Positions 15,503 through 23,974 of a DNA stretch of 64,000 bases are shown in pieces. The notes beneath the pieces are model-generated. The model was not told the origin of the DNA and did not search any database. It worked only from the letters and a program-made list of their open reading frames with translations. The translations under genes and the position numbers were made by a program. The number at the start of each line of letters is the position of its first letter. The stretch's first letter is position 1. The DNA lies in NCBI RefSeq assembly GCF_023078455.1, contig NZ_CP095740.1, forward strand, positions 4,554,501 through 4,618,500, given 5' to 3'. The DNA comes from Luteibacter aegosomatis. Lineage in GTDB: Bacteria > Pseudomonadota > Gammaproteobacteria > Xanthomonadales > Rhodanobacteraceae.

Positions 15503-16123
15503 ATGGCCGATTTCCTCGCTCCCTTCCTGCCCGTGGCCGATGCCATCGCGGCCCTGCTGAAACCGCATGCCGAGGTCGTGATCCACGACCTCGGCGACGG
15601 CACCATCCGCCATATCGCCCACCGGCTGTCCCGCCGTTCGCCGGGGGACGATTCGCTGACCGACGTCGACGGCATCGAAACCCTCGATCGGCCGGTGATC
15701 GGGCCTTATCCGAAGACCAACCCCGACGGACGGTCGATGAAGTCGGTGACGGCGGTGCTGCGGGACGGGCGCGGGCGGGCGGCCGGACTGATGTGCATCA
15801 ACCTCGACGTGAGCATGTTCGAGACGCTGCAGGCGTTATCGAGGGATTTCCTGCGCTTCGCCGATGCGACGCCACGGGCCGCGGCGCTGTTCCGGGAGGA
15901 TTGGCGCGAGGAGGTCAACGACGTGGTCGGCGCGTTCCTGGGAGAGCGGGGCACGAGCCTTTCGGCCATGCAGGTCGACGAACGCGAGGCGCTGGTCCGC
16001 GAGCTGGACGCACGAGGCGTGTTCGACGTGCGGCACGCGGCGGGATATGTGGCGCGGGTGCTGGGGGTGTCGCGGGCGACGCTCTACAAGTCGCTGAAGA
16101 GCGTTCGCGGCGAACGAGCCTGA
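15503..16123 (+). CDS. YheO-like PAS-domain transcriptional regulator (DauR-like)
   Basis: A 206-residue protein with a YheO-type PAS domain at about residues 5-115 (PVADAIAALLKPHAEVVIHDLGDGTIRHIAHRLS, MKSVTAVLRDGRGRAAGLMCINLDVS) and a C-terminal HTH at about 160-200 (GVFDVRHAAGYVARVLGVSRATLYKSLKSV). Family members such as DauR repress D-arginine catabolism genes, but no such genes are present here. The ATG at 15503 is used because it opens the conserved domain; upstream open frame is shadow of the GST gene. It ends at a palindromic repeat shared with the convergent chemoreceptor gene. Confidence 0.87.
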   Translation: MADFLAPFLPVADAIAALLKPHAEVVIHDLGDGTIRHIAHRLSRRSPGDDSLTDVDGIETLDRPVIGPYPKTNPDGRSMKSVTAVLRDGRGRAAGLMCINLDVSMFETLQALSRDFLRFADATPRAAALFREDWREEVNDVVGAFLGERGTSLSAMQVDEREALVRELDARGVFDVRHAAGYVARVLGVSRATLYKSLKSVRGERA

Positions 16124-16142
16124 ACGTTTCGCTTCGCGAGTT

Positions 16143-16222
16143 TCGCCGATACGATCGGCTCCCACCCCTTCGGTAGCCGGGCTGCGATCGATCTGGCCAC
16201 CGGGAGCCGACCGTATCGGCGA
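16143..16222. repeat. Dispersed palindromic element, single copy
   Basis: Left arm TCGCCGATACGATCGGCTCC (then CACCCCTTCGGTAG) and right arm GGGAGCCGACCGTATCGGCGA form a long imperfect inverted repeat around about 35 bp. It exactly fills the gap between two convergent stops and ends 1 bp before the chemoreceptor stop. It is the same family as the elements at 20774-20846 and 53379-54247 and could serve as a bidirectional transcription end. Confidence 0.8.
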
Positions 16223-17794
16223 TCAGACCGCCTCGGTCTCGAACACGAAGTAAGCCACCTCCCGCCGCAGGATTTCCGCGCTTTCGCGCATCGCCCGGCT
16301 CGCGGCGGCCGCCTGCTCCACCAGCTCCGCGTTCTCGCGCGTGGTCTGGTCCATCCCCCGTACCGCCCCGTTCACCCGCGCGATGCCCTCGCTCTGTCCG
16401 CGCGTGGCTTCCATCACCGAACCCACGAGCCCGGCCAGCGCGGTCACCCGCTCGCCGATGCCGGTCAGCACCGAGCCCGCGCGATCCACCGAGGCCACGC
16501 CGGCCCGCACCGCGTCGTCGCCCTCGTCGATGAGCCCGCGGATATCGCGTGACGCGGCGGCGCAACGCTGCGCGAGCTCGCGCACCTCATGGGCCACCAC
16601 CGCGAAACCGCGACCGTGCTCACCCGCCCTCGCGGCTTCCACCGCCGCGTTGAGCGCCAGCAGGTTGGTCTGGAAGGCCACCTGGTCGACGAGGTCGAGT
16701 ACGTCGGTCATGCGCTCGCTGGTGCGCTGGATCTCGCGCATGTTCCCGATGGCGTCCATCGCCACGCGATGGCCTTCGTCGGTCATGGCGCGCGTTTCGG
16801 TCACCGCCGCGTGCGCCGCGTTGGCGTGGCCGAGGCCACCGGACACGGCGTGGGCGATGTCGTCCATCGAGGCGGAGGTGTGGCGCAGGTGCTGCGTCTG
16901 CGTGCGGGTGCGGTCGTTCAGCGCGTCGTTGCCGCGGGCGATGCCCGTGGCCGCATGCGCCACATGGTCGGCACGATGGCGTACCTGGGTCACGACGTTG
17001 CCGAGCTGCGCATCCATCTCGGCCAGCGACGTGAGCAGCGCGCCGATCTCGTCGCGGCGGCCTACCTCGATGCGCGCGCCGAGCGTGCCGCCCGCGATGG
17101 CCGCGGCCACGTCGATCGCCTGGCGCAGGCGGCGGCCCAGCGAGCGGATGATCGCGATATCCATGAGGCTGGCGATGACCAGCGCCAGCACCAGCAACAC
17201 GGTGGAAACGACCGCGCCGCGCCGGACGTCGGCATGCTGCGCCTCGGCCTGGGCCTTGCCGCCATCGAGCGCCAGCGCGAACAGGTTGGAGAAATCGCTC
17301 TTGAGCGGTCCGACGGCCGATTGCACGTCGTTGGAGAGCTGCAATTGCGCCAGGTCGAACTGCTCGGCCTTGAGCAGGGCGAGCACGTCGTCGATCGCTT
17401 TGTCGGCCGCCTTGCGGTGTTCGGCGGCCAAGGCGACGAGCTTCTTCTGCGATTGGCCCAATCCGCTGGCTTCGAGCGACGTCCACTGCTTGTCGATGTC
17501 GTGCCGGTCGCTTCCGATCGCCGTCGCCGCGTCGTCCACGGCCGAAGGCAGGCGCATCAGCGTGGCGTGCACGAGGGCGTCGAGCAGGTCGTTGTAGTCG
17601 TTCTGGATATGGCCGACATCGGCCACGGGCGCCAGCGTGTCGCCCACCACCGACTGCAGGCGTCCGTTGGCGGTGCGCAGTTGCACGCCGCCCACGATCC
17701 ACAGGATGAGCAGGAGAACGATCGTGCCGGCCAGGCGGGCGAGAAGCCGGGCCCGCAAAGTCATGAGGGGGAGACGGGGTCGGGGGAATCGCAT
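16223..17794 (-). CDS. Methyl-accepting chemotaxis protein
   Basis: About 523 residues. Layout: N-terminal membrane segment ([16 protein letters not shown]), a periplasmic four-helix-bundle-type sensor of about 160 residues, a second membrane segment ([22 protein letters not shown]), HAMP, then the cytoplasmic signalling domain with the hairpin tip [35 protein letters not shown]. It should relay a ligand signal to CheA/CheW; no che genes are in the window. The start is uncertain: the frame opens at a GTG at 17839 with ATGs at 17794 and 17764, none with a clear Shine-Dalgarno. There is no C-terminal NWETF-like pentapeptide. Confidence 0.93.
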   Translation of the reverse strand: MRFPRPRLPLMTLRARLLARLAGTIVLLLILWIVGGVQLRTANGRLQSVVGDTLAPVADVGHIQNDYNDLLDALVHATLMRLPSAVDDAATAIGSDRHDIDKQWTSLEASGLGQSQKKLVALAAEHRKAADKAIDDVLALLKAEQFDLAQLQLSNDVQSAVGPLKSDFSNLFALALDGGKAQAEAQHADVRRGAVVSTVLLVLALVIASLMDIAIIRSLGRRLRQAIDVAAAIAGGTLGARIEVGRRDEIGALLTSLAEMDAQLGNVVTQVRHRADHVAHAATGIARGNDALNDRTRTQTQHLRHTSASMDDIAHAVSGGLGHANAAHAAVTETRAMTDEGHRVAMDAIGNMREIQRTSERMTDVLDLVDQVAFQTNLLALNAAVEAARAGEHGRGFAVVAHEVRELAQRCAAASRDIRGLIDEGDDAVRAGVASVDRAGSVLTGIGERVTALAGLVGSVMEATRGQSEGIARVNGAVRGMDQTTRENAELVEQAAAASRAMRESAEILRREVAYFVFETEAV

Positions 17795-17888
17795 GGCGCG
17801 CTCGCGAGGAGGAACGGGGGATGCCTCGCTGTCGGCCACGAATTCGGCAACTTTAGGCCGCTATCGCGTAAAATATTTTTTATTATCA

Positions 17889-17914
17889 ATGACTTCAAGA
17901 TGTCATGAAGTCAT
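17889..17914. promoter_or_regulatory. Palindrome upstream of the chemoreceptor gene
   Basis: ATGACTTCA (17889-17897) and TGAAGTCAT (17906-17914) form a perfect 9-bp inverted repeat with an 8-nt spacer. It lies in an unusually AT-rich stretch (17868-17890) just upstream of the chemoreceptor and just after the stop of the phosphatase gene. It could be an operator for the chemoreceptor promoter or a terminator hairpin for the phosphatase transcript. Position favours the first because it is beside AT-rich promoter-like sequence. Confidence 0.45.
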
Positions 17915-17923
17915 GCTCGCGGG

Positions 17924-18529
17924 TCAGGCGTCCGCCAGGTCGGCCACCGCGAGGTTCCAGCGGTCGAAGGTGAAACGGCCGTCGCGCAACGCCAGCGGCG
18001 TGTAGCCGCAGTTGCCATGGCGATAGTCGACGGCATCGCCGCCGCCGAGCGCGGACAGCGTGGCGCTGAGGCACTGGCCATGGGTGAGCACGGCGATGCG
18101 GCGATGGGGCAAGGCGCGGGCATCGTCGAGCGCCGGCAACATGCGGGCGGCCACCTCGTGCAGGGTTTCGCCACCCTCGGCGGCAGCCGCCGGGTCGGTG
18201 GCGCGCAACACCTGCGCCCAACGTGGATCCTCGGCCGTGGCCTCGGCCACGAAACGGCCTTCGAGCGTGCCGAACGATCGCTCGACGAGGCGTTCGTCGG
18301 TGCTGATCGAGCAGCCTGCCCGCTCCGCCGCGATCTGCGCCGTGCGCAGGGCGCGCGGCAGGGTGGACGACACGATGTGCGTCACGCCCAGCCCGGCGAG
18401 CGTGTGGCCCAACGATCGGGCCTGCGCGATGCCCGCTTCGGTGAGCGGGCTGTCGGCCCTGCCCTGCGCGCGTCCGGCGACGTTCCACTCGGTTTCGCCG
18501 TGGCGGGCGAGGATCAGGTGTTCGAGCAT
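17924..18529 (-). CDS. Histidine phosphatase family protein (phosphoglycerate mutase-like)
   Basis: A 201-residue enzyme with the branch-1 histidine phosphatase signature LILARHGETEWN (catalytic His10), SSTLPRALRTAQIAAE, and the second catalytic His in VLTHGQCLSA. It resembles GpmB/CobC-type small phosphatases acting on phosphorylated metabolites. It is followed upstream (34 bp) by the C4 zinc-finger gene in the same direction, so they may be co-transcribed. The precise substrate is unknown. Confidence 0.9.
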   Translation of the reverse strand: MLEHLILARHGETEWNVAGRAQGRADSPLTEAGIAQARSLGHTLAGLGVTHIVSSTLPRALRTAQIAAERAGCSISTDERLVERSFGTLEGRFVAEATAEDPRWAQVLRATDPAAAAEGGETLHEVAARMLPALDDARALPHRRIAVLTHGQCLSATLSALGGGDAVDYRHGNCGYTPLALRDGRFTFDRWNLAVADLADA

Positions 18530-18563
18530 GCGGATTCCAACGCGGAGGAAGCGCTCATTGTAC

Positions 18564-18830
18564 TCAGCGCAACTGGCTGTCCTTGCTGCCGCGACGGTTG
18601 TAGCCCGCGAACGTGGCTTCCTCGCGATCGGCCGCCTCCTGGCAAGCCACGCACAGGCGTACCCCCGGCACGGCCTTGCGTCGGGCCTCGGGGATCGGGG
18701 CGCCGCATTCCTCGCAGTGTTCGAGGCTGGGGCCTTTCGCCATGCGGCTTCGCGCGCGCTTGACGGCGTCGTCGACGGTAGCGTCGATCTGGTCCTGTAC
18801 GGCGGTGTCGCCCGCCCATCCGGTGGCCAT
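18564..18830 (-). CDS. TraR/DksA-type C4 zinc-finger protein (YbiI-like)
   Basis: An 88-residue small protein. A helical N-terminus (DQIDATVDDAVKRARSRM) precedes a C-x2-C...C-x2-C zinc finger (Cys39, Cys42, Cys60, Cys63) as in YbiI and DksA homologues. It lacks the long coiled coil with the acidic tip that DksA inserts into RNA polymerase, so a full DksA role is unlikely. It is upstream of the histidine phosphatase gene in the same direction. Confidence 0.88.
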   Translation of the reverse strand: MATGWAGDTAVQDQIDATVDDAVKRARSRMAKGPSLEHCEECGAPIPEARRKAVPGVRLCVACQEAADREEATFAGYNRRGSKDSQLR

Positions 18831-18935
18831 GGTCGTGTCTCCCGGGTTGCTGCTCAGGGAGCTTATATGGGGGTATGTCGCGAAAACGAAACGTCCCGCC
18901 GCGGGCCGGCGTCTGCCCCCTGATGCGGCTTTGCG

Positions 18936-19829
18936 CTACTGCGGATGTTCCCGCACGTAGTCGACGAAGGCCTTGAGCACCGTCGGCGGCTGTCGACGGC
19001 CGGGGTAATACACAAACATGCCCGGGTGATACGGGCACCAGTCTTCCAGCAGGCCCACGAGCCGTCCGGCGGCGAGATCGTCTTCTATCAGCTTCTCGAA
19101 GACGAAGGCGAAACCCAGGCCATCGAGCGCGGCCTGGGAGCAGAGCGTCATGTCGCGCAGGATCAGCGGCCCGTCCACTTCCGTTTCCAGCGCGATGCCG
19201 CCGCGTTCGAATTCCCAGTGGTACATCGCGCCGCTGGGAAACCGCTGGCGGATGCAGGGCAGCCCTTGCAGATCGTGTGGCGTACGCGGCACCCGATGGC
19301 GCGCCAGGCACCCTGGCGAGACGACCACCAAAGAGCGCATGCGCGGCACCAGGGGCACCGCGATCATGTCCCCGGCGATGCGCTCACCGAAACGCACGCC
19401 GAGGTCGAGACCTTCGGCGACCACGTCGACGAGGGCGTCGTCGGTCACCACCTCGATCTCCACCTCCGGGTATCTGGCGAGGAAGCCGGCGACCACCGGC
19501 AGCAAGGCCACCCGGGCGGCGACCAGGCCGATGCCGATGCGCAGCTTGCCCACGACACGCCCCTGCGAGGCATTGAGGTCGTCGAGCGCGTCGTCGATGT
19601 CCCGGAACGCGGGCTCGATACGCGACACCAGCCGCTCGCCCGCTTCCGTGAGCGACACGCTGCGCGTGGTTCGGTTGAGTAGGCGGACGCCGAGACGCCC
19701 TTCGATGCCGCGGATCGTGTGGCTGAGCGCGGACGGGGACACGCCCAGTTCCGTTGCTGCGCGCGAAAAGCTGAGGTGTCTGGCCACGGCCAGGAAGGTC
19801 ACGAGGTCCGCCGGACGGATTCCTTTCAT
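18936..19829 (-). CDS. LysR-family transcriptional regulator
   Basis: A 297-residue LysR protein: HTH at 3-62 (IRPADLVTFLAVARHLSFSRAATELGVSPSALSHTIRGIEGRLGVRL, wing RTTRSVSLTEAGE), then the effector domain (GKLRIGIGLVAARVALLPVVAGFLARYPEVEIEV). The frame continues to 20045 but that region overlaps the divergent gene; the ATG at 19829 starts the HTH. It is divergent from the SDR gene at 19930 across a 100-bp gap holding a LysR-like box, so it probably controls that gene. Confidence 0.93.
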   Translation of the reverse strand: MKGIRPADLVTFLAVARHLSFSRAATELGVSPSALSHTIRGIEGRLGVRLLNRTTRSVSLTEAGERLVSRIEPAFRDIDDALDDLNASQGRVVGKLRIGIGLVAARVALLPVVAGFLARYPEVEIEVVTDDALVDVVAEGLDLGVRFGERIAGDMIAVPLVPRMRSLVVVSPGCLARHRVPRTPHDLQGLPCIRQRFPSGAMYHWEFERGGIALETEVDGPLILRDMTLCSQAALDGLGFAFVFEKLIEDDLAAGRLVGLLEDWCPYHPGMFVYYPGRRQPPTVLKAFVDYVREHPQ

Positions 19830-19859
19830 TACTGAATTCTCCTCATGAACCCATGCAGT

Positions 19860-19882
19860 TTTCCTGGGATTATCACAGGAAA
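19860..19882. promoter_or_regulatory. LysR-type box between LysR and SDR genes
   Basis: TTTCCTG (19860-19866) and CAGGAAA (19876-19882) form a 7-bp inverted repeat with a 9-nt spacer in the 100-bp divergent promoter region. The interrupted dyad fits the general T-N11-A LysR box, with the T and A placed at the inner part of the dyad. Binding by the adjacent LysR protein is inferred. Confidence 0.5.
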
Positions 19883-19929
19883 GCCCGGGCGGGACACTTA
19901 TTCCACACCACCCACCTGGAGAGAACATC

Positions 19930-20763
19930 ATGCGTACCTGGTTCATCACCGGCGCCGGCCGGGGCTTCGGTTCCCTCATCGTCGAGGCCGCCCTCGAGCG
20001 CGGCGACAACGTGGTCGCCACCACCCGCGACCCTTCCGCCCTCATCGAACGCTACGCCGATCAGCCCCGCCTGCTCGCCCTGCCGCTGGACGTGACCGAC
20101 GAACGCCAGGCCCACGAGGCCGCCGCGCAGGCGGTGAGTCGCTTCGGCCGCATCGACGTGCTGGTGAACAACGCCGGCTATGGGCTGCTGGCCGGCGTCG
20201 AGGAAGCCTCCGACGAGGAAATCCAGCGCGTCTATCGCACCAACGTCTTCGGCCTGCTGGCGGTGACCCGTGCGGTGCTTCCGCACATGCGTCGGCAGCG
20301 CGCGGGGCACGTCATCAACATCTCGTCGATCGGCGGCTACCAGTCCTACGCCGGCTGGGGTGTGTATGCCTCCACCAAATTCGCGCTGGAAGGACTGAGC
20401 GAGGCGTTGGCGATGGAATTGAAGCCGCTGGGCGTGAACGTGACGATCGTCGAGCCGGGCTATTTCCGCACCGACTTCCTCGACGAACGCTCGCTGCATC
20501 GCACGGCGACCCCGATCGCCGATTACGAGGAAACCGTGGGCGAAATCCGTCGCTTCGCCACCGAGATCAACCATGCACAGCCAGGCGATCCGTCGAAGCT
20601 CGCCGGCGCACTGACGAAACTGGTCGACGCGCCGGTACCGCCGCTGCGCCTGCCGCTGGGTAGCGACACGGTGGCGGCGATCGAAGCAAAGCATCGTTTC
20701 GTGGAGGAAGAGCTCGCGCAGTGGCGTGAGGTGGCGGTTTCGACGGATTTTTCGGCCGCCTGA
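19930..20763 (+). CDS. SDR-family oxidoreductase
   Basis: A 277-residue short-chain dehydrogenase with TGAGRGFG at 7-14, NNAG at 80-83, Ser133 and Tyr146-x3-Lys150. After the catalytic core it has the longer C-terminal tail (VEPGYFRTDFLDERSL, ...VEEELAQWREVAVSTDFS) characteristic of the retinol-dehydrogenase-like SDR subgroup often annotated 'SDR family oxidoreductase' beside LysR genes. GGAGAG precedes the ATG. The divergent LysR gene is its likely regulator. The substrate is unknown. Confidence 0.93.
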   Translation: MRTWFITGAGRGFGSLIVEAALERGDNVVATTRDPSALIERYADQPRLLALPLDVTDERQAHEAAAQAVSRFGRIDVLVNNAGYGLLAGVEEASDEEIQRVYRTNVFGLLAVTRAVLPHMRRQRAGHVINISSIGGYQSYAGWGVYASTKFALEGLSEALAMELKPLGVNVTIVEPGYFRTDFLDERSLHRTATPIADYEETVGEIRRFATEINHAQPGDPSKLAGALTKLVDAPVPPLRLPLGSDTVAAIEAKHRFVEEELAQWREVAVSTDFSAA

Positions 20764-20773
20764 TTCGCTCCCG

Positions 20774-20846
20774 TCGCGGATGCGACCGGCTCCCACCCTT
20801 CGATAGACAGTGGCTACCGAAGGGTGGGAGCCGATCGTATCGGCGA
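20774..20846. repeat. Dispersed palindromic element, single copy
   Basis: Two arms of 33 bp around a 7-bp spacer. The right arm begins CTACCGAAGGGTGGGAGCCG and continues ATCGTATCGGCGA; the left arm is its imperfect complement (TCGCGGATGCGACCGGCTCC...). It lies between the convergent SDR and GH29 stops and is the cleanest single copy of the family that is tandemly amplified at 53379-54247. Confidence 0.82.
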
Positions 20847-20859
20847 ACCCTGCGGAGCG

Positions 20860-22314
20860 TCAGGCCCGGGGCTCGTCGTAAAGGCCGAACTCCGTGATGC
20901 CCGGCTGCTTTCCTTTCAGCACCAACCTCACCCGCTTCGCCGTGGTTCGCGCGATCTCGTGGAACTGGTAGGCATCGGCGGGCGTACCACCGGACGCGAT
21001 CGCCACCCATGCGCCATTGCGCTCCACCTCGACGCTGTACGACGCGATGCGGCTGTCCGTGCCGTAATCCTCCGCGCCACGCGGCTCCACGATCGACAGC
21101 GTGTTGAACGACACCGGCGCGTCGAAGCGCACCTCGATCCACGCATCGGTCTTGCCCTTGTCCGCCAGCCAGTACGAGCGGAAATTCTCGTCGAAAGCCA
21201 GGTCGGGCCCCACCGCCTCGTCGCTCGCGCTCGCCCAGGCGGGCTTGCCCGCGGCGAGGTTGGGCGTGGTGATGGTAACGCTTCGTCCGATGCGCGCCAC
21301 CGGACCGTCGTTCTTCCACAGCGCACCGATGTCCGCCAGCCGCTTCACCGCGTTGTCGTCGAAACGGCCGTCGCTGTTCGGCGCCACGTTGAGGATGAGG
21401 TTGCAATGGTTGGCGTTGAACGGCACCAGCCACTCGTCGACGATGGTCTTCGCCGAGGCCAGTTCCGAGGTGGGATACGCCTTCTTCCAGAACCAGTCGC
21501 GTTGCAACGTGGTACCCGACTGCGAGGGCACCGGGCTGTTCGGCGGGATCTTCTGCCCGGCGTGCTGTTCGTACTGCTTGATGTCGGTGTAGTAGAGCGC
21601 GGTGCCCGGATAGCTGCCCGCGTTGTGGTCGGTGAGCAGGCAGTCGGGTTGCAGCGACTTCACAAGGTCATAGATCTCGCGATACGGCAGCTGTTCGTAC
21701 GAGATGCGCGACCACGAGGCGTTCCACCCGTCGAGGATCAGCGCGGTGATGGGACCGTAGTTCGTCAGCAGTTCGGTGATCTGCGCCTTGATGAGCGCGA
21801 TCTTTTCCGGGGTGACGATGCGCGCGCGGATATCCTGGCGCAGGTCGAGGATGGAGAAATACAGGCAGGGCTTCAGGCCCGCCGCGCGGAACGAATCGAC
21901 GTAGCGGCGCACCACGTCGTGCGGATACGACGATTGCATCACGTTGGCGCTGCCGGTCTTCGTCGGCCACAGGCAGAAGCCGTCGTGGTGCTTGGTGGTG
22001 AGGCAGGCGTAACCCATGTTCGCGGACTTCGCGGCACGGGCCCACTGGTCCGTATCCAGGTGCTTCGGGTTGAACAGCTTCGGCGACAGCAAGGGGTCGC
22101 CCCACTCGCGCTCTTCGAACGTCGCCATGTTCAGGTGGATGAACATGCCGAAACGCAGGTCGAGGAAGGCCTGCTGGAGGTCGCGCAGGCGCGCGGGGTC
22201 GACCACCACGCCCCTGGCCGTCTTCGGGGCTTGGGCGAAGGCCTGTTTCGTCGGCCACAGGCTGGCCATGGTGGCCGTGAGGGCCAGTGACTTGGCGAAA
22301 TCGCGTCGGTTCAA
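20860..22314 (-). CDS. GH29 alpha-L-fucosidase with C-terminal F5/8-type C domain, Tat-exported
   Basis: A 484-residue secreted glycosidase. A Tat signal (MNRRDFAKSLALTATMASLW...AFA) is followed by the GH29 barrel: RFGMFIHLNMATFEEREWGD, TKHHDGFCLWPTKTG and GPITALILDGWNASW, where Asp195 is the candidate nucleophile. The C-terminal 125 residues (AAGKPAWASASDEAVGPDLAFDEN..., WIEVRFDAPVSFNTLSIVEP) form a discoidin/F5-8C carbohydrate-binding module. It should release alpha-L-fucose from glycans. Combined with GH35, GH3 and GH20 in the window, this suggests scavenging of complex host or plant glycans. Confidence 0.92.
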   Translation of the reverse strand: MNRRDFAKSLALTATMASLWPTKQAFAQAPKTARGVVVDPARLRDLQQAFLDLRFGMFIHLNMATFEEREWGDPLLSPKLFNPKHLDTDQWARAAKSANMGYACLTTKHHDGFCLWPTKTGSANVMQSSYPHDVVRRYVDSFRAAGLKPCLYFSILDLRQDIRARIVTPEKIALIKAQITELLTNYGPITALILDGWNASWSRISYEQLPYREIYDLVKSLQPDCLLTDHNAGSYPGTALYYTDIKQYEQHAGQKIPPNSPVPSQSGTTLQRDWFWKKAYPTSELASAKTIVDEWLVPFNANHCNLILNVAPNSDGRFDDNAVKRLADIGALWKNDGPVARIGRSVTITTPNLAAGKPAWASASDEAVGPDLAFDENFRSYWLADKGKTDAWIEVRFDAPVSFNTLSIVEPRGAEDYGTDSRIASYSVEVERNGAWVAIASGGTPADAYQFHEIARTTAKRVRLVLKGKQPGITEFGLYDEPRA

Positions 22315-22355
22315 GAAGGGTCTCCCGGGAATGCCTCGGGCAGACCTTCACCTAT

Positions 22356-22384
22356 GAACACAGTGTGTGTCAACGAACACACAC
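22356..22384. promoter_or_regulatory. GT/CA-rich palindromic site upstream of the fucosidase gene
   Basis: GTGTGTG (22363-22369) and CACACAC (22378-22384) form an inverted repeat with an 8-nt loop, directly preceded by ACACAGTGTGT (22358-22368), itself an 11-bp palindrome. It sits 40-70 bp upstream of the GH29 start, where an operator or promoter would be expected. Role inferred. Confidence 0.4.
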
Positions 22385-22440
22385 CGCATCGCTGCATCGC
22401 TGCATCACCGCTTCGTCGGTTTCGCCGATACGGTCGGCGA

Positions 22441-22917
22441 TCAACGGGCCGCCTCCTTCAGCCTGGCGATATCGATCTTCTTCATCCGCATCAATGCCTC
22501 CATGGCCTTCGGGCTCTTCGCCAGCTCGTCGATCTCCACCGGGCAGATCTGCCACGACAACCCGTACTTGTCCTTCAGCCATCCGCACGCCTGCGCGTTC
22601 GGGTCGCCGCCTTCGGACAGGCGGTTCCAGTAATGGTCGATCTCCGCCTGGTCCTTGCACTTCACCACCAGGGAGATCGCCTCGGTGAACTTGAAGACCG
22701 GGCCGCCGTTGAGCGCGGAGACCGGCTCGCCGTCGAGTTCGAAATCGACCGTCATGACCGAGCCCTCGGGACGACCGGAGGGGCCCGAGGCTTCCTTGGA
22801 ATAGCGGGTGACCTGCCTGATGCGGGAATTCGGGAAAATCCCCGTGTAGAAGGTCGCCGCCTCCTCGGCCTGGCTGTCGAACCACAGGAACGGGGTGATG
22901 CGCCTGAAACCGGTCAT
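22441..22917 (-). CDS. VOC-family protein (PhnB/3-dmu-9_3-mt-like)
   Basis: A 158-residue glyoxalase-fold protein of the PhnB-like family historically labelled 3-demethylubiquinone-9 3-methyltransferase domain. Typical blocks are ITPFLWFDSQAEEAATFYTGIFPNS, MTVDFELDGEPVSALNGGP, CGWLKDKYGLSWQICP and the ending MMKMKKIDIA-like MRMKKIDIARLKEA. The ATG at 22917 follows GGGAGA. A methyltransferase role should not be assumed; no activity can be assigned. It lies 90 bp downstream of a LysR gene in the same direction. Confidence 0.9.
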   Translation of the reverse strand: MTGFRRITPFLWFDSQAEEAATFYTGIFPNSRIRQVTRYSKEASGPSGRPEGSVMTVDFELDGEPVSALNGGPVFKFTEAISLVVKCKDQAEIDHYWNRLSEGGDPNAQACGWLKDKYGLSWQICPVEIDELAKSPKAMEALMRMKKIDIARLKEAAR

Positions 22918-22934
22918 GCCGTCTCTCCCTAAGC

Positions 22935-22953
22935 GGGCCACGGGACGTGGCCC
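22935..22953. terminator. Hairpin between the LysR and VOC genes
   Basis: GGGCCACG / CGTGGCCC, a perfect 8-bp stem with a 3-nt loop, lies between the LysR stop and the VOC start. No U-run follows on the minus strand, so termination is only possible. Confidence 0.4.
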
Positions 22954-23007
22954 TTCCTACCCACGTCGAGCGGCGCCGGGCCGGATCGACATCGCCCGAG
23001 CATGCCT

Positions 23008-23916
23008 TCACGCGGCCGCCGTGGCCAGTTCCACGCAGAAATCGACGAAGGCGCGCACCCTGGGCGGCGCGTTGCGGCGCGAGGGGTAGTACGCGTAGAG
23101 GGGAAACGTCTCTTCCGCCCAGCCGGGAAAGAGCTCGACGAGGCGGCCGTCGTCCAGCGCGTCGCGCACGATGAGCGCCAGCACCTGGGCCACGCCCGCG
23201 CCGGCGATGCACAACGCGTACATCGTGGCCGAATCGGTCAGCGTCAGGGGGCCTTGCGTGTCCACGGTGACGACCTTTCCCTGGCGATGGAACTCCCAGG
23301 CGAACGGCCGCCGGGTAACGGGATCGCGGAACTGCAGGCAGGCATGGCGAACCAGTTCGGCGGGCTTGGCCGGGCGGCCGTGAACGGCGAGATAGGCCGG
23401 CGACGCGACGGTGAGCACGCGCGTGTCCAGGAGCTTGCGGCCGATCAGGGAGGAGGATTGCGGTTCGCCGAAACGCACCGCCACATCGATGCCCTCGGAG
23501 ATCAGGTCGCCTAGTTCGTCGCGGCTGACGATCTCCAGTTCCAGTTGCGGATGCCGGGCCAGGAACGTCGCGATGCGCGGCGCCAGCACCTGGCTGGAGA
23601 ACATGGGATCGACGCTTACGCGCAGCCGGCCGCGGACGGCGTGGGCGTCACCCGCCGCCGACAGGGCCGCGTCCTCGATCCCCGCCAGCAGCGGGCCGAC
23701 CTGGGCGTAAAGCCGTTCACCCTCCGCCGTGAGCGTTACCGAGCGGGTGGTGCGGTGGAGCAGGCGCACGCCCAGCTTCGCCTCCAGCCGGCCGACGGCG
23801 CGACTCACGCCGGAAGGCGACAGCCCCAACGCATCGGCGGCACGGGCGAAGTTGCCCGTCTCGACCACGGAAACGAGGACGCTGAGGTTGCCGAGCAGGC
23901 GGCCGTCGGTGGGCAT
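23008..23916 (-). CDS. LysR-family transcriptional regulator
   Basis: A 302-residue LysR protein with HTH at about 6-65 (LGNLSVLVSVVETGNFARAADALGLSPSGVSRAVGRLEAKLGVRLLHRTTRSVTLTAEGE) and effector domain (GRLRVSVDPMFSSQVLAPRIATFLARHPQLELEIV). The ATG at 23916 opens the HTH; the upstream frame is shadow of copB. It has no divergent partner, and the next genes upstream (copB, copA) point the same way, so its target is unclear. The downstream VOC gene is a candidate. Confidence 0.92.
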   Translation of the reverse strand: MPTDGRLLGNLSVLVSVVETGNFARAADALGLSPSGVSRAVGRLEAKLGVRLLHRTTRSVTLTAEGERLYAQVGPLLAGIEDAALSAAGDAHAVRGRLRVSVDPMFSSQVLAPRIATFLARHPQLELEIVSRDELGDLISEGIDVAVRFGEPQSSSLIGRKLLDTRVLTVASPAYLAVHGRPAKPAELVRHACLQFRDPVTRRPFAWEFHRQGKVVTVDTQGPLTLTDSATMYALCIAGAGVAQVLALIVRDALDDGRLVELFPGWAEETFPLYAYYPSRRNAPPRVRAFVDFCVELATAAA

Positions 23917-23974
23917 GGGATGCACTCGCGCTGGAATGCGTGAACCATCGGCAAGACGCCGCCCCGCGTCAATA

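Noticed and set aside
18564..18830. True DksA
   Set aside because: The protein is too short and lacks the coiled coil with the acidic tip, although the C4 zinc finger is intact.
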